Position numbers and translations under genes: made by a program
From: Tessaracoccus lacteus
GTDB taxonomy: Bacteria; Actinomycetota; Actinomycetes; Propionibacteriales; Propionibacteriaceae
Reading direction: 5' to 3'
DNA length: 64,000 nucleotides
NCBI RefSeq assembly: GCF_029917005.1
Contig: NZ_CP123967.1
Coordinates: 2,976,001-3,040,000 of the forward strand
Part shown: positions 54,222 through 62,384 of the stretch, one piece after another
Layout: every line of letters starts with the position of its first letter
Numbering within the stretch: the first letter of the stretch is position 1
Notes under the pieces: generated by a model
What the model was told of the DNA's origin: nothing
What the model saw: only the letters and a program-made list of their open reading frames with translations
The model's database searches: none

Positions 54222-55427
54222 TCAGTTCCCCGTCGCCTGCGCGTGCAGCTTCTCGGCCTTCTGGACAGCCAGCGTGGCGCCGGTCTCCTCCATCATCTGC
54301 TCGATCTGCGGCTGCCTCGCGGCATCGAACGCCGCCAGCTTCTCGACGGAGGCCACCATCTTCTGGAAGTACTCCTCCCGCTCGCCCTCATCCCCGTGGT
54401 ACTCGGTGTGAAGGTAGCTGTGCGCATTCCGCTCGACGGAGCGAACGGCGGTCATGACCTTCCCCTTGGGCGAGACGAGCGACGCGATGACCGTGAGGGT
54501 CAGGACGGCGATGATGACGATCAGAGAGTGGGCCGGGTCGAACGTGTAGACGTGGACCGGCTCTCCGCCGTTGATGAAGCCGACCTGGTTGGTGTGCAGC
54601 GCCTCGAGCACCAGCTTGACGCCGATGAAGCCCAAGATGATCGCCAGCCCGTACTTGAGGTATACGAGGCGGTCGAGGAGTCCGTCGATCAGGAAGTACA
54701 GCTGACGCAGACCCATCAGCGAGAACGCGGTCGCGGCGAAGACGATGTAGACATTGGTCGTCACGGCGTAGATGGCGGGGATGGAGTCCAGGGCGAAGAG
54801 AATGTCGGTACCGCCGATGGCCACCATGACAAGCAGCATCGGGGTCAGGACCCTCTTGCCGTTCTCGACGGTGAACAGCTTGTCGCCGTCGTAGTGGTCG
54901 GTGGTGCGCAGGAAGCGCTTGGCCAGCCGGATGACGAGGTTGTTCGAGTCGTCGTGGTCCTCGTCCTCGGGGGCGAGGAGTTTGCCGGCCGTCAGCAGGA
55001 GGATCAGGCCGAAGAGATAGAAGGCCCAGGTGAAGTGGTCGATCAGGGCCATGCCGGCGAAGATGAACAGGCTTCGCATGATGAGCGCGAACACGATGCC
55101 GAACAGCAGCACCTTCTGCTGGTCCTTGCGCGGGACGGCGAAGCTGGAGATGATCACCAGGAAGACGAACAGATTGTCGACCGACAAGGCCTTTTCCAGG
55201 ATGTACCCGGAGAAGTACTCGATGCCGAGGTGGTGGTCGCCGACCGCGAGCAGCACCAGGCCGAACACGATCGCGATGCCGACGTAGAAGGCCGACCACC
55301 AGGCCGCCTCCTTCAGCGTCGGCTCGTGCGCCTTGCGCACGTGGAAGAAGAAGTCGAAGGCCAGGAGTCCGAGGATCACGACGAGCGTGATGGCCCAGAC
55401 CCATGCGGGCATGTTGGTAGTCGTCAA
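54222..55427 (-). CDS. TerC-family integral membrane protein
   Basis: Membrane protein of 401 residues, start taken as TTG 55427 with AGGAG 8 nt upstream; ATG 55412 is the alternative. It has about nine helices with acidic residues inside them, which is the family mark: FDFFFHVRKAHEP, ALSVDNLFVFLVIISSFAVP (Asp-Asn), LFALDSIPAI (Asp-Ser), then GLRQLYFLIDGLLDRL. TerC relatives such as Alx and MeeF/YkoY export or handle manganese, some together with exoprotein metallation. A helical, charged tail of 60 residues (EEYFQKMVASVEKLAAFDAARQP) is added. The leader looks like a manganese-sensing riboswitch. Confidence 0.92.
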   Translation of the reverse strand: MTTTNMPAWVWAITLVVILGLLAFDFFFHVRKAHEPTLKEAAWWSAFYVGIAIVFGLVLLAVGDHHLGIEYFSGYILEKALSVDNLFVFLVIISSFAVPRKDQQKVLLFGIVFALIMRSLFIFAGMALIDHFTWAFYLFGLILLLTAGKLLAPEDEDHDDSNNLVIRLAKRFLRTTDHYDGDKLFTVENGKRVLTPMLLVMVAIGGTDILFALDSIPAIYAVTTNVYIVFAATAFSLMGLRQLYFLIDGLLDRLVYLKYGLAIILGFIGVKLVLEALHTNQVGFINGGEPVHVYTFDPAHSLIVIIAVLTLTVIASLVSPKGKVMTAVRSVERNAHSYLHTEYHGDEGEREEYFQKMVASVEKLAAFDAARQPQIEQMMEETGATLAVQKAEKLHAQATGN

Positions 55428-55449
55428 AGCAACTGCTCCTGAATACGGG

Positions 55450-55540
55450 CAAGAAAACGGGTTTCTGCCACCGGTACCCTTCAGGGCCAACGTCGATGAC
55501 CCCACCAGGGTACCGGCGAAGCGGGGCTTCCCCCAATGCG
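55450..55540 (-). ncRNA. Candidate yybP-ykoY (manganese) riboswitch ahead of terC
   Basis: On the minus strand, a stem CCGGTACCC/GGGTACCGG (plus positions 55508-55516 and 55471-55479) encloses GGGGTCATCGACGTTGGCC. The 5' side has TTGGGGGAAGCC and the 3' side GGTGGCAGAAACC, resembling the conserved GGGGAGUAGC, GUCAUC and UGGCAAGACC blocks of this class. TerC genes are its classical partners. The fit is not exact, so treat as provisional. Confidence 0.5.
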
Positions 55541-55574
55541 ACGGTGCCCGTCCCAGGCCGTCTCCGGCGGCCGG

Positions 55575-55580
55575 TAGCCT
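55575..55580 (+). promoter_or_regulatory. -10 box TAGCCT of the transpeptidase gene
   Basis: TAGCCT, 25 nt before ATG 55606; a GGGAGG ribosome site lies between, so this transcript is leadered. Confidence 0.45.
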
Positions 55581-55605
55581 TGGGCCCGACGACGGGAGGT
55601 CCTTG

Positions 55606-57501
55606 ATGCGACGTCTACTGACGGTGCTGCTGGTGACGACGCTGTGCCTGGTCGGATGCGCCCCGGACGGCGACGACGGAGAATCGACCCCAACGTCGAC
55701 GGCGCAGCCACCGGCCGACCTGCCCGCCGCGGACGACGCCGTCACGTCCCTGGTCGCGGCGCTCAACGAGCACGACGTCAGCGAGCTGACCACCGTCAAC
55801 GCCGCCTCCGACGCCCAGGCCGACTTCACCACCATCTTCACGGGGATGGACGAGATCTACCCCAGCGTCACGGCCGGCGCCATCACGTATGACGGGGCCG
55901 ACGGGGCGTCGGCGACGCTGAATATGGACTATCCGCTCGGTCTGAACGGGTGGTCATACACGTCGACGGCCTCGTTCCGCTATGTCACCGACACCTGGCG
56001 CCTCGACTGGCAGCCGTCCATCATCCATCCCGATCTGACATCCGCCTCGCGGATGCGGCACACCCAGACGGCCGCAAAGCGGGGTGCCATCAACGACCGC
56101 GACGGCAATGCCATCGTCGAGGAGCGTTCGCTGTACGAGATCGGGCTCGACAAGTCGAAGGTCGAGGAGGCCGAGTGGGAGACCGCCGCGGGTGACCTCG
56201 CTGACCTCCTGGACATCGACAAGAAGTCCTACGTCGAGAAGGTCCTCGCCAACGGGCCGAAGGCCTACGTCGTCGGCGCGAAAGTGCGGCAGAGCGCCAT
56301 CCCCACCAATATCTCCGACGTGCCGGGGGCCATGGTGCGCGAGGTGCGCGCCGTCCTCGGCCCCAGCGACTCGTTCGCCGTCCCCATCCTCGGCGCGGTC
56401 GGCGCGCCGAGCGCCGAGCAGATCGAGGAGTCCGCGGGCACCCTGACGAGCGCAGATATCGTCGGCACGAGCGGCCTGCAGGCCCGATACGACGAGACGC
56501 TGCGCGGCGTGCCGCTGGTGAAGGTCGACCTCGTCGCACGCAAGGTCGCCGCGGGCGAGACCGCGGAGCCCGTCGAGGAGAAAACCCTGTTCCAGCAGGA
56601 CGCGTCCGTGTCGTCGTCCATCAGCATCAGTCTGGACCGCAACCTCCAGACCAAGGCCGAGAAGGTCCTGAAGAGCCAGAAGGGCACCGCGGCGCTCGTC
56701 GTCATCGACCTGCACGACGGCGGGGTGCTCGCCGCCGCGCAGTCCGAGGCCGCCGGAACCTACCCGTACGTCACCTACGGCAAGTACGCGCCTGGGTCGA
56801 CGTTCAAGGTCGCGACGTCGCTCGCGATGCTCCGCAAGGGCAAGGAGCCGTCGTCGACGGTGAACTGCCCCAACTCACTGAAGGTCAACACCTACACGTT
56901 CGGCAACTACTCGGGATACCCGTCGTCCGCGACGGGCAAGGTGCCGATGGAGACCGCCTTCAAGTACTCGTGCAACACGGCGTTCGCCGGCGCCAACGTG
57001 TCCGCGAAGCAGCTGCACGCCGCCGCGGCCTCGCTCGGCGTCGGCGTCGACTACGACGCGGGGTTCACCGCCTACTTCGGCACCGTGGATCCGGGCAACA
57101 AGATCGACCTCGCCGCGTCGAAGATCGGCCAGGGCCAGGTCACCATGTCGCCGCTCGGCATGGCCGCCGTCGCCGCGTCGGTCGGATCCGGCCAGACGAC
57201 CATCCCGTGGCTCGTCGAGGGTGAGGCGGCGAAGTCGACCGCCGCACCGCTCTCGTCGACGGAGACCAAGCAGCTCCGGCAACTGATGAAGGCCACCGTC
57301 GACTCGGGCACGGCCACGAAGCTGCAGGGCATCATGACCGGCGCGAAATCCGGCACGGCGCAGTGGGGCAAGACCGGCGACCTCAAGACGTCGGCGTGGA
57401 TGATCGCCTACAACGACGACGTCGCGGTCGCCTCGTTCGTCGAGGTCGGCGACTCCGGCGGCACCACCGCCGCCCCGCTGATCGTGAAGCTGTTCTCGTA
57501 G
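55606..57501 (+). CDS. Lipoprotein class B penicillin-binding protein (MecA-N type)
   Basis: Transpeptidase of 631 residues exported and lipid-anchored: LLTVLLVTTLCLVGCAPDGD, Cys18 in the lipobox. An NTF2-like MecA N-terminal domain covers about 40-145 (VTSLVAALNEHDVSELTT ... YVTDTWRLDWQPSIIHPDL), then a dimerisation-like region with RGAINDRDGNAIVEER, and the transpeptidase from about 340. Motifs: S398-TFK401 (nucleophile), S455-CN457 and K581-SGT584. This arrangement of MecA-N plus PBP dimer plus transpeptidase is usual in actinobacterial PBPs. Start at ATG 55606 with GGGAGG 8 nt upstream. The first repeat array starts just after the stop. Confidence 0.93.
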   Translation: MRRLLTVLLVTTLCLVGCAPDGDDGESTPTSTAQPPADLPAADDAVTSLVAALNEHDVSELTTVNAASDAQADFTTIFTGMDEIYPSVTAGAITYDGADGASATLNMDYPLGLNGWSYTSTASFRYVTDTWRLDWQPSIIHPDLTSASRMRHTQTAAKRGAINDRDGNAIVEERSLYEIGLDKSKVEEAEWETAAGDLADLLDIDKKSYVEKVLANGPKAYVVGAKVRQSAIPTNISDVPGAMVREVRAVLGPSDSFAVPILGAVGAPSAEQIEESAGTLTSADIVGTSGLQARYDETLRGVPLVKVDLVARKVAAGETAEPVEEKTLFQQDASVSSSISISLDRNLQTKAEKVLKSQKGTAALVVIDLHDGGVLAAAQSEAAGTYPYVTYGKYAPGSTFKVATSLAMLRKGKEPSSTVNCPNSLKVNTYTFGNYSGYPSSATGKVPMETAFKYSCNTAFAGANVSAKQLHAAAASLGVGVDYDAGFTAYFGTVDPGNKIDLAASKIGQGQVTMSPLGMAAVAASVGSGQTTIPWLVEGEAAKSTAAPLSSTETKQLRQLMKATVDSGTATKLQGIMTGAKSGTAQWGKTGDLKTSAWMIAYNDDVAVASFVEVGDSGGTTAAPLIVKLFS

Positions 57502-57507
57502 TCGGTC

Positions 57508-57696
57508 CCCTGAGCCGCACCCCGGTTCCCTGAGCCACACCCGGTTCCCTGAGCTCGTCGAAGGGCGCCGAGCGCAGCGAGGCGCAACTCGGGTTGACCC
57601 TTCGCTCCGCTCAGGGCGTTTCGACAGGCTCAACGACCCGGAATCGGTTCCCTGAGCCGCACCCGGCTCCCTGAGCCGCACCCGGTTCCCTGAGCT
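57508..57696. repeat. Left part of a palindrome-rich repeat array
   Basis: Holds CCCTGAG units separated by Pro/His-like CCGCACCC segments, then one copy of GTCGAAGGGCGCCGAGCGCAG ... CCCTTCGCTCCGCTCAGGGCG and TTTCGACAGGCTCAACGACC. The two halves of GAAGGG...CCCTTC can pair. Interrupted by the IS element at 57697 and resumed at 59159. Confidence 0.8.
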
Positions 57697-57714
57697 TGAT
57701 GCTCCTATGTGGTG

Positions 57715-58923
57715 TCAAGCGGTTGTGAGCCATTCTCTGTAGCGGGTGGTGAGGGTGTCGTTGCGCAGTGTTCCGCGTTCGATGCCGGAGATGCGGGCTG
57801 GCCAGACGCCGAGTGCGTGGCCGGCTTGGGTGGTGGTGAGGCCTTTGGCGTGGCGGAGGGGTCTGAGGTCGTTGATGGGTGGGACCACGGGTGGGGTCCA
57901 GATCGCGGTGATGATCAGGTGGGAGATGTAGCGCTTGAGGCAGCGGGTCGCTTCGCGGCGGGTTTTGCCTTCTGCTTGTTTCTTCGCGAGGTAGGCGATC
58001 GTGTCAGGATCGATGCGGGCTCTGGCCAGGGCGATGGTGTGTAGGGCCCGGTTCGCGCGTCGGTCTCCGCCGCGGTTGAGGCGCATCCGGTGGGTTTTGC
58101 CGGAGGAGGCGGGGATCGGGGCGACGCCGCAGAGTTTCGCGAACGCTGCCTTCGAGTGGATCCGGGTCGGGTCGTCGCCGACGGTGACCAGCAGTTGGGC
58201 GGCGGAGATCACCCCGACCCCGACGAGATCGAGGACGCCGGGTGCTGTCTGGGCGACCAGGGTCTGCAGCTGGGGGTTGAGGAGGTTGATCTCGTCGTCG
58301 AGGTCACGGATCCGTCGCGCCAGGGACCGCAGCGCGGTCATGGTGGAGGACTGGTCGACGGGGCCGTGGGGTCGGCAGGCGGCCAGCTTCGCGTGGAGGG
58401 CCTTCCCAGTGAGTCGGCGGTAGGTGTCGCGGACCTGGTCCGGGGCGGTCACGAGCAGGCTTTTGAGTTGGACGATGGCCTGGGTGCGGGCCTTGACCGC
58501 GGACTCCCGCGCCGTCAGGAGGACCCGGATCGCTTCAACATTGCCGGTGCCGGGTTTCGGCAGGGGGAGGGTCTCGCCGGTCAGGAGGGTGCGGGCGGCC
58601 AGGATCGCGTCCAACGGGTCGGTCTTGCCATGGAGTCTGCGGGCGGCGCGTTTCGGGCGGATCACCTCACGCACTGCGATCCCGGCCCGGGTCAGGAACC
58701 GGGACAGGCCCGCCCCATACGACGAGGTTCCCTCGACCCCGACCAGTGCGACCGTCCCGAACGAAGTGACGAAGTCCAGCAGCTGGCGGTACCCGGTGAG
58801 ACTGGTCTCGATCTCCAGGTCGCCGAGGAGTGCCCCGGTGGTGTGGTCGAGGACCGCGACGTGGTGGGTGGCGAGATGGGTATCGACTCCCGCTACCACT
58901 GTGGATGGATGGGTTGGCATCAT
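57715..58923 (-). CDS. IS110-family transposase (DEDD type) with a C-terminal helix-turn-helix
   Basis: Recombinase of about 402 residues. The RuvC-like N-terminal domain has AGVDTH (Asp14), VGVEGTSSYG (Glu64) and KTDPLDA (Asp102, Asp105). The Tnp20 domain follows, with the nucleophilic serine in APIPASSGKTHRMRLNRGGDRRANRALH (about 269-296). The last 50 residues add LRHAKGLTTTQAGHALGVWPARISGIERG, a Cro/C1-like helix-turn-helix, not part of the core family. Start at ATG 58923. IS110 enzymes use a bridge RNA from the element's non-coding end to pick target and donor; the long upstream end (58924-59158) is the likely source. Confidence 0.92.
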   Translation of the reverse strand: MMPTHPSTVVAGVDTHLATHHVAVLDHTTGALLGDLEIETSLTGYRQLLDFVTSFGTVALVGVEGTSSYGAGLSRFLTRAGIAVREVIRPKRAARRLHGKTDPLDAILAARTLLTGETLPLPKPGTGNVEAIRVLLTARESAVKARTQAIVQLKSLLVTAPDQVRDTYRRLTGKALHAKLAACRPHGPVDQSSTMTALRSLARRIRDLDDEINLLNPQLQTLVAQTAPGVLDLVGVGVISAAQLLVTVGDDPTRIHSKAAFAKLCGVAPIPASSGKTHRMRLNRGGDRRANRALHTIALARARIDPDTIAYLAKKQAEGKTRREATRCLKRYISHLIITAIWTPPVVPPINDLRPLRHAKGLTTTQAGHALGVWPARISGIERGTLRNDTLTTRYREWLTTA

Positions 58924-59158
58924 GTGAGGTGTCGCCTTTCAAGGGGGGTGACACCTGCTCGGGGACCAGGCAGTCAGGACGCTGACGGCGGCTTGCCAAT
59001 CAAGCCCCAGGCTCCTATCAAGACATGCCACGGGTCCCCGGGCAGGACTCCGAGAATGTGTCCCCGCCCCGGGCGGAGTGGACAGATCAAACCCAAGACA
59101 CGAAGTCAGTCGAAGGGAGAGCCACACCCCGCCGAGACGAGGACCTAACAAGTATCAG
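58924..59158 (-). ncRNA. Putative bridge RNA region of the IS110-family element
   Basis: 235-nt non-coding end upstream of the transposase, on the same strand. It contains GC-rich inverted stretches (CCGCCCCGGGCGG around 59065; GGTGTCAC/GTGACACC near 58950). On the minus strand it includes CCCTTCGAC (plus 59109-59117), identical to one side of the target repeat, as a target guide would be. No such RNA is shown to exist; this is inferred from the family. Confidence 0.45.
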
Positions 59159-59882
59159 CGTCGAAGGGCGCCGAGCGCAGCGAGGCGAAGACCCGGCCCC
59201 GAGGCATTCACCCACCAGGACCCTTCGCTCCGCTCAGGGCGTTTCGACAGGCTCAACGACCCGGAATCGGTTCCCTAAGCCACACCCGGCTCCCTAAGCC
59301 ACAACCGGCTCCCTGAGCTCGTCGAAGGGCGCCGAGCGCAGCGAGGCGAAAACCCGGCCCCGAGGCATTCACCCACCCAGGACCCTTCGCTCCGCTCAGG
59401 GCGTTTCGACAGGCTCAACGACCCGGAATCGGTTCCCTAAGCCACACCCGGCTCCCTAAGCCACACCCGGTTCCCTGAGCTCGTCGAAGGGCGCCGAGCG
59501 CAGCGAGGCGAAAACCCGGCCCCGAGGCATTCACCCACCCAGGACCCTTCGCTCCGCTCAGGGCGTTTCGACAGGCTCAACGACCCGGAATCGGTTCCCT
59601 AAGCCACACCCGGCTCCCTAAGCCACACCCGGTTCCCTGAGCTCGTCGAAGGGCGCCGAGCGCAGCGAGGCGAAAACCCGGCCCCGAGGCATTCACCCAC
59701 CCAGGACCCTTCGCTCCGCTCAGGGCGTTTCGACAGGCTCAACGACCCGGAATCGGTTCCCTGAGCCGCCCCGGTTCCCTGAGGCGCACCCGGTTCCCTG
59801 AGCCACAACCGGTTCCCTGAGGCGCACCCGGTTCCCTGAGCCACACCCGGTTCCCTGAGCCTGTCGAAGGGCCCCGAAGCGA
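59159..59882. repeat. 162-bp tandem repeat array, right part
   Basis: GTCGAAGGGCGCCGAGCGCAG starts at 59160, 59321, 59483 and 59645: periods of 161, 162 and 162 bp. Each unit holds facing segments (GAAGGGCGCCGAGCGCAGCGAGGCG against CCCTTCGCTCCGCTCAGGGCG) able to form a hairpin, then TTTCGACAGGCTCAACGACCCGG and a run of TCCCTAAGCCACACCC-type units. The tail (59755-59850) is about five 19-bp GGTTCCCTGAG units and closes with CCCTGAGCCTGTCGAAGGG. Short frames here are artefacts of the repeat. Confidence 0.9.
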
Positions 59883-59918
59883 AGCGAGGGGGAGGCTGAC
59901 CTCAGCGCCCCAACGGCC

Positions 59919-60263
59919 TCAGTGTTCCGCCACCGAGGCATCGAGGCGCTTCAGGCCGACGACGCAGCCGATGATCGCCGCGAGGAACATCACCTTCAGC
60001 CATGACAGCTCCTCGTTGCCCGTCGCCGCGGCATACGCAACCGTCAGCACCGTACCGACGCTGGTCCACACGGCGTAGGCCGTCCCTGTCGGGATGTGGC
60101 GCATGGCGGCGGCCAGGCCGATCATCGACCCAACGACCGCGACGGCGAACACCACCGTCGGCAGCAGCACGCTGAACCCGGCGCTCGCGGACAGCGCGTT
60201 CGCCCACACGGCCTCCAGCACGGCGCTGGCGAGCAGCACCGGCCACGCGTAGCCCGGCTTCAC
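59919..60263 (-). CDS. SMR-family exporter subunit (guanidinium exporter, second gene)
   Basis: Small four-helix membrane protein of 114 residues from GTG 60263. It has the conserved membrane Glu of helix 1 in ASAVLEAVWANALS, with PTVVFAVAVV and HIPTGTAYAVWTSVGTVLTVAYAAATGNEE. That TGTAYAVWT block is shared with guanidinium exporters (Gdx) rather than with drug-type EmrE. Its start overlaps the stop of the other SMR gene (GTGA). The pair probably works as a heterodimer. Confidence 0.88.
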   Translation of the reverse strand: MKPGYAWPVLLASAVLEAVWANALSASAGFSVLLPTVVFAVAVVGSMIGLAAAMRHIPTGTAYAVWTSVGTVLTVAYAAATGNEELSWLKVMFLAAIIGCVVGLKRLDASVAEH

Positions 60264-60574
60264 GAGATCACCTTGAGCCCGATGACGCTGACCACGATCC
60301 CAGTCAGCAGCAGCACCTTCTTCACGCTGGCCGACTCGGCGCCTGTCAGCATCGCCCAGGCGACGGTGAGCGACGCCCCGGTCGCGGTCCACACGGCGTA
60401 CGCGGTGCCGGTCGGCAACGTCGCCAGGGCAGTGCCGAGACCGACGAGGCTCAGCACTCCGGCGACGATGAAGACAACCGTCGGCACGGGCCGTTTGAGC
60501 CCGTCGGAGCGCCCGAGCGCCGTCGCCCAGACGGCCTCGAGCACTCCAGAGCCGATGAGAATGACCCAGGCCAT
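60260..60574 (-). CDS. SMR-family exporter subunit (guanidinium exporter, first gene)
   Basis: First of the SMR pair, 104 residues: ILIGSGVLEAVWATALGRSDG carries the membrane Glu13 and the SDG found in Gdx-type exporters; LPTGTAYAVWTATGASLTVAW is the second helix pair. Start at ATG 60574 with GAAGGGG about 8 nt upstream, which a hairpin in the leader may hide. A guanidine-III riboswitch lies just ahead, which assigns guanidinium as the likely substrate. Confidence 0.92.
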   Translation of the reverse strand: MAWVILIGSGVLEAVWATALGRSDGLKRPVPTVVFIVAGVLSLVGLGTALATLPTGTAYAVWTATGASLTVAWAMLTGAESASVKKVLLLTGIVVSVIGLKVIS

Positions 60575-60604
60575 GAGAGTTTCCCCTTCGCACGTGAACC
60601 CCCT

Positions 60605-60655
60605 GAGGGGTGGCCAGTCGTGCGTAACCGGGTACTGAACCGTCGTCCGGGGCGG
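60605..60655 (-). ncRNA. Guanidine-III (ykkC-III) riboswitch
   Basis: Minus strand shows the consensus first half CCGGACGA, then GUACCCGGU 8-10 nt later, then ACGACUGGCC. The two CCGG pair, and GGUUCAGU can pair with ACUGGCC (one mismatch), forming the known pseudoknot. CCCCU/AGGGG (about 60598-60612) lies just downstream, before the ribosome site. This class occurs in actinobacteria ahead of SMR exporter genes, as here. Inducer: guanidine. Confidence 0.75.
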
Positions 60656-60701
60656 GGTCGCCGGGGTCCATCCTACCCGACGTCGCCCCCGTCGCCCCTG
60701 A

Positions 60702-60707
60702 TAGTTT
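60702..60707 (+). promoter_or_regulatory. -10 box TAGTTT of the DUF885 gene
   Basis: TAGTTT, 7 nt (CGGGAGC), ATG 60715. The GGGAG may still be used as a weak ribosome site. Confidence 0.5.
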
Positions 60708-60714
60708 CGGGAGC

Positions 60715-62376
60715 ATGAGTGAGACCCGCACCCCCCTGGATCAGATCGCCGACGCGTATGTCGACACCATGGTCAGCCTCAGCCCGACCCTTGCGACGCA
60801 CCTCGGCTTCGAGGGCGACCACACCGCGCTCGACGACTACTCCCCCGCCGGCCTCAAGGCCGTCGCCGACGCGACCCGCGCGACTCTGCGCAAGGTCGAG
60901 GACGCCGAGGCGCTCAACGCCAACGATGTCGTGACGCGCAACGCGATGATCGAGCGGCTCTCGCTCGAGCTCGAGCTGTTCGACGCCGGCGAGACCTACG
61001 CGGCGCTGAACAACCTCGCCTCCCCGCTGCAGGACATCCGCAGCATCTTCGACCTGATGGCCACCGACACCGAGGACGACTGGCGCACGATCGCCGGCCG
61101 CATGGCAAACGTCGGCGGCGCGATCGACGGCTACATCGAGTCGCTGCGCTACGCCGCCGAGCGTCCCGAGCTGCCATTCCCCGCGATCCGCCAGATCAAC
61201 ATCGGCATCCAGCAGTCCGACGAGCTGGCCGGCGACACGTCGTTCTGGAACCAGCTGGCCGACGACGACCGCGCGCCCGACTCGCTCCGCGTGGACCTCA
61301 AGGCCGGCGCCGACGTCGCCCGCGCCGCCTACGCGCGCCTGGCCGACACGTTCCGCTCGCTGACCGACCGCGCCCCCGTCGCCGACGGGGTCGGGCGCGA
61401 GCGCTACCAGCGCTTCTCGCGGGAGTTCCTCGGCGCCACCGTCGACCTCGACGAGACCTACCAGTGGGGTCTCGAGGAGCTGCAGCGGATCATCACGGAG
61501 CAGGAGGCCATCGCCGTCGAGCTGTACGGCGACGGCACCACCCCCGAGGAGGCCATGAAGCGTCTCGATGAGGACCCCGGCCGCCAGCTGCAGGGCACCG
61601 ACGCGCTCCAGAAGTGGATGCAGACCACCGCCGACGCGGCCGTCGACGCGCTGGCGGGCGAGAGCTTCGACATCGCCGACGAGCTGCGTCGCCTCGAGTG
61701 CTGCATCGCCCCAACGCAGGACGGCGGAATCTACTACACCGGCCCGACGGCCGACTTCTCCCGACCGGGTCGCATGTGGTGGTCCGTCCCGCCGGGCGTG
61801 ACCGAGTTCGCCACCTGGCGCGAGAAGACCACCGTCTACCACGAGGGCGTTCCGGGTCACCACCTGCAGATCGGGCAGGCGACCTACCGCGCGAAGGACC
61901 TGAACAAGTGGCGTTCGCTGCTGTGCTGGGTCTCCGGGCATGGCGAGGGCTGGGCCCTGTACGCGGAGCGGCTGATGGCTGACCTCGGTTTCCTCGACGA
62001 TCCGGGCGACCGCATGGGCATGCTCGACGCGCAGCGCATGCGCGCGGCCCGTGTCGTCCTCGACATCGGCGTCCACGTCGGCAAGGAGTGTCCCGAGGAG
62101 TGGGGCGGCGGCATCTGGGACGAAGCGAAGGCCTGGCCGTTCCTGAAGGCCAACGTGAACATGGCCGAGGAGTTCGTGCGCTTCGAGCTCGACCGCTACC
62201 TCGGCTGGCCGGGACAGGCACCGTCGTACAAGGTCGGGCAGCGGCTGTGGGAGCAGGCGCGCGACGAGACCGCGGCCCGCGAGGGTGACGAGTTCAGCCT
62301 GAAGGCGTTCCACTCCCGGGCGCTCGACCTCGGGTCGGTCGGGCTCGACGTCCTGCGCGAGGCGCTGGCCGGCTGA
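60715..62376 (+). CDS. DUF885-family predicted metallopeptidase
   Basis: Cytoplasmic protein of 553 residues. The putative active site reads HEGVPGHH (residues 376-383), the HExxGHH form of DUF885. SGHGEGWALYAERLM with the third ligand follows at about 411, and MLDAQRMRAARVVLDIGVH near 441. Similar to M32-like peptidases but the substrate is unknown. No signal peptide. Its -10 box is 7 nt before ATG 60715, back to back with the riboswitch-SMR unit. The next gene starts 8 nt after its stop and may be co-transcribed. Confidence 0.9.
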   Translation: MSETRTPLDQIADAYVDTMVSLSPTLATHLGFEGDHTALDDYSPAGLKAVADATRATLRKVEDAEALNANDVVTRNAMIERLSLELELFDAGETYAALNNLASPLQDIRSIFDLMATDTEDDWRTIAGRMANVGGAIDGYIESLRYAAERPELPFPAIRQINIGIQQSDELAGDTSFWNQLADDDRAPDSLRVDLKAGADVARAAYARLADTFRSLTDRAPVADGVGRERYQRFSREFLGATVDLDETYQWGLEELQRIITEQEAIAVELYGDGTTPEEAMKRLDEDPGRQLQGTDALQKWMQTTADAAVDALAGESFDIADELRRLECCIAPTQDGGIYYTGPTADFSRPGRMWWSVPPGVTEFATWREKTTVYHEGVPGHHLQIGQATYRAKDLNKWRSLLCWVSGHGEGWALYAERLMADLGFLDDPGDRMGMLDAQRMRAARVVLDIGVHVGKECPEEWGGGIWDEAKAWPFLKANVNMAEEFVRFELDRYLGWPGQAPSYKVGQRLWEQARDETAAREGDEFSLKAFHSRALDLGSVGLDVLREALAG

Positions 62377-62384
62377 CGGGGATC

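Larger units (their letters stand above)
57697..59158 (-). mobile_element. IS110-family insertion sequence inserted in the repeat array
   Basis: The repeat CCCTGAGCT|CGTCGAAGGG is cut: the left half ends at 57696 and the right half resumes at 59159, which gives an element of 1462 bp. There are no inverted ends and no clear target duplication, as expected for this family. An alternative right end near 59108 is possible because GTCGAAGGG occurs there too; that would make the element about 1.41 kb. The transposase is on the minus strand; its upstream non-coding end is long (235 or about 185 bp), the other end only 18 bp. Confidence 0.8.

Noticed and set aside
57697-59158. Whether the IS has terminal inverted repeats
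   Set aside because: None found; IS110-group elements lack them, so their absence is not a sign of truncation.
59159-59882. CRISPR array
   Set aside because: The repeats are 162 bp with near-identical content throughout; there are no short repeats with unique spacers and no cas genes.
59599-59941. Minus-strand frames made of GTGCASGNR / LSLSKRPERSEG-like segments
   Set aside because: These are translations of the tandem repeat array, a well-known annotation artefact, not proteins.
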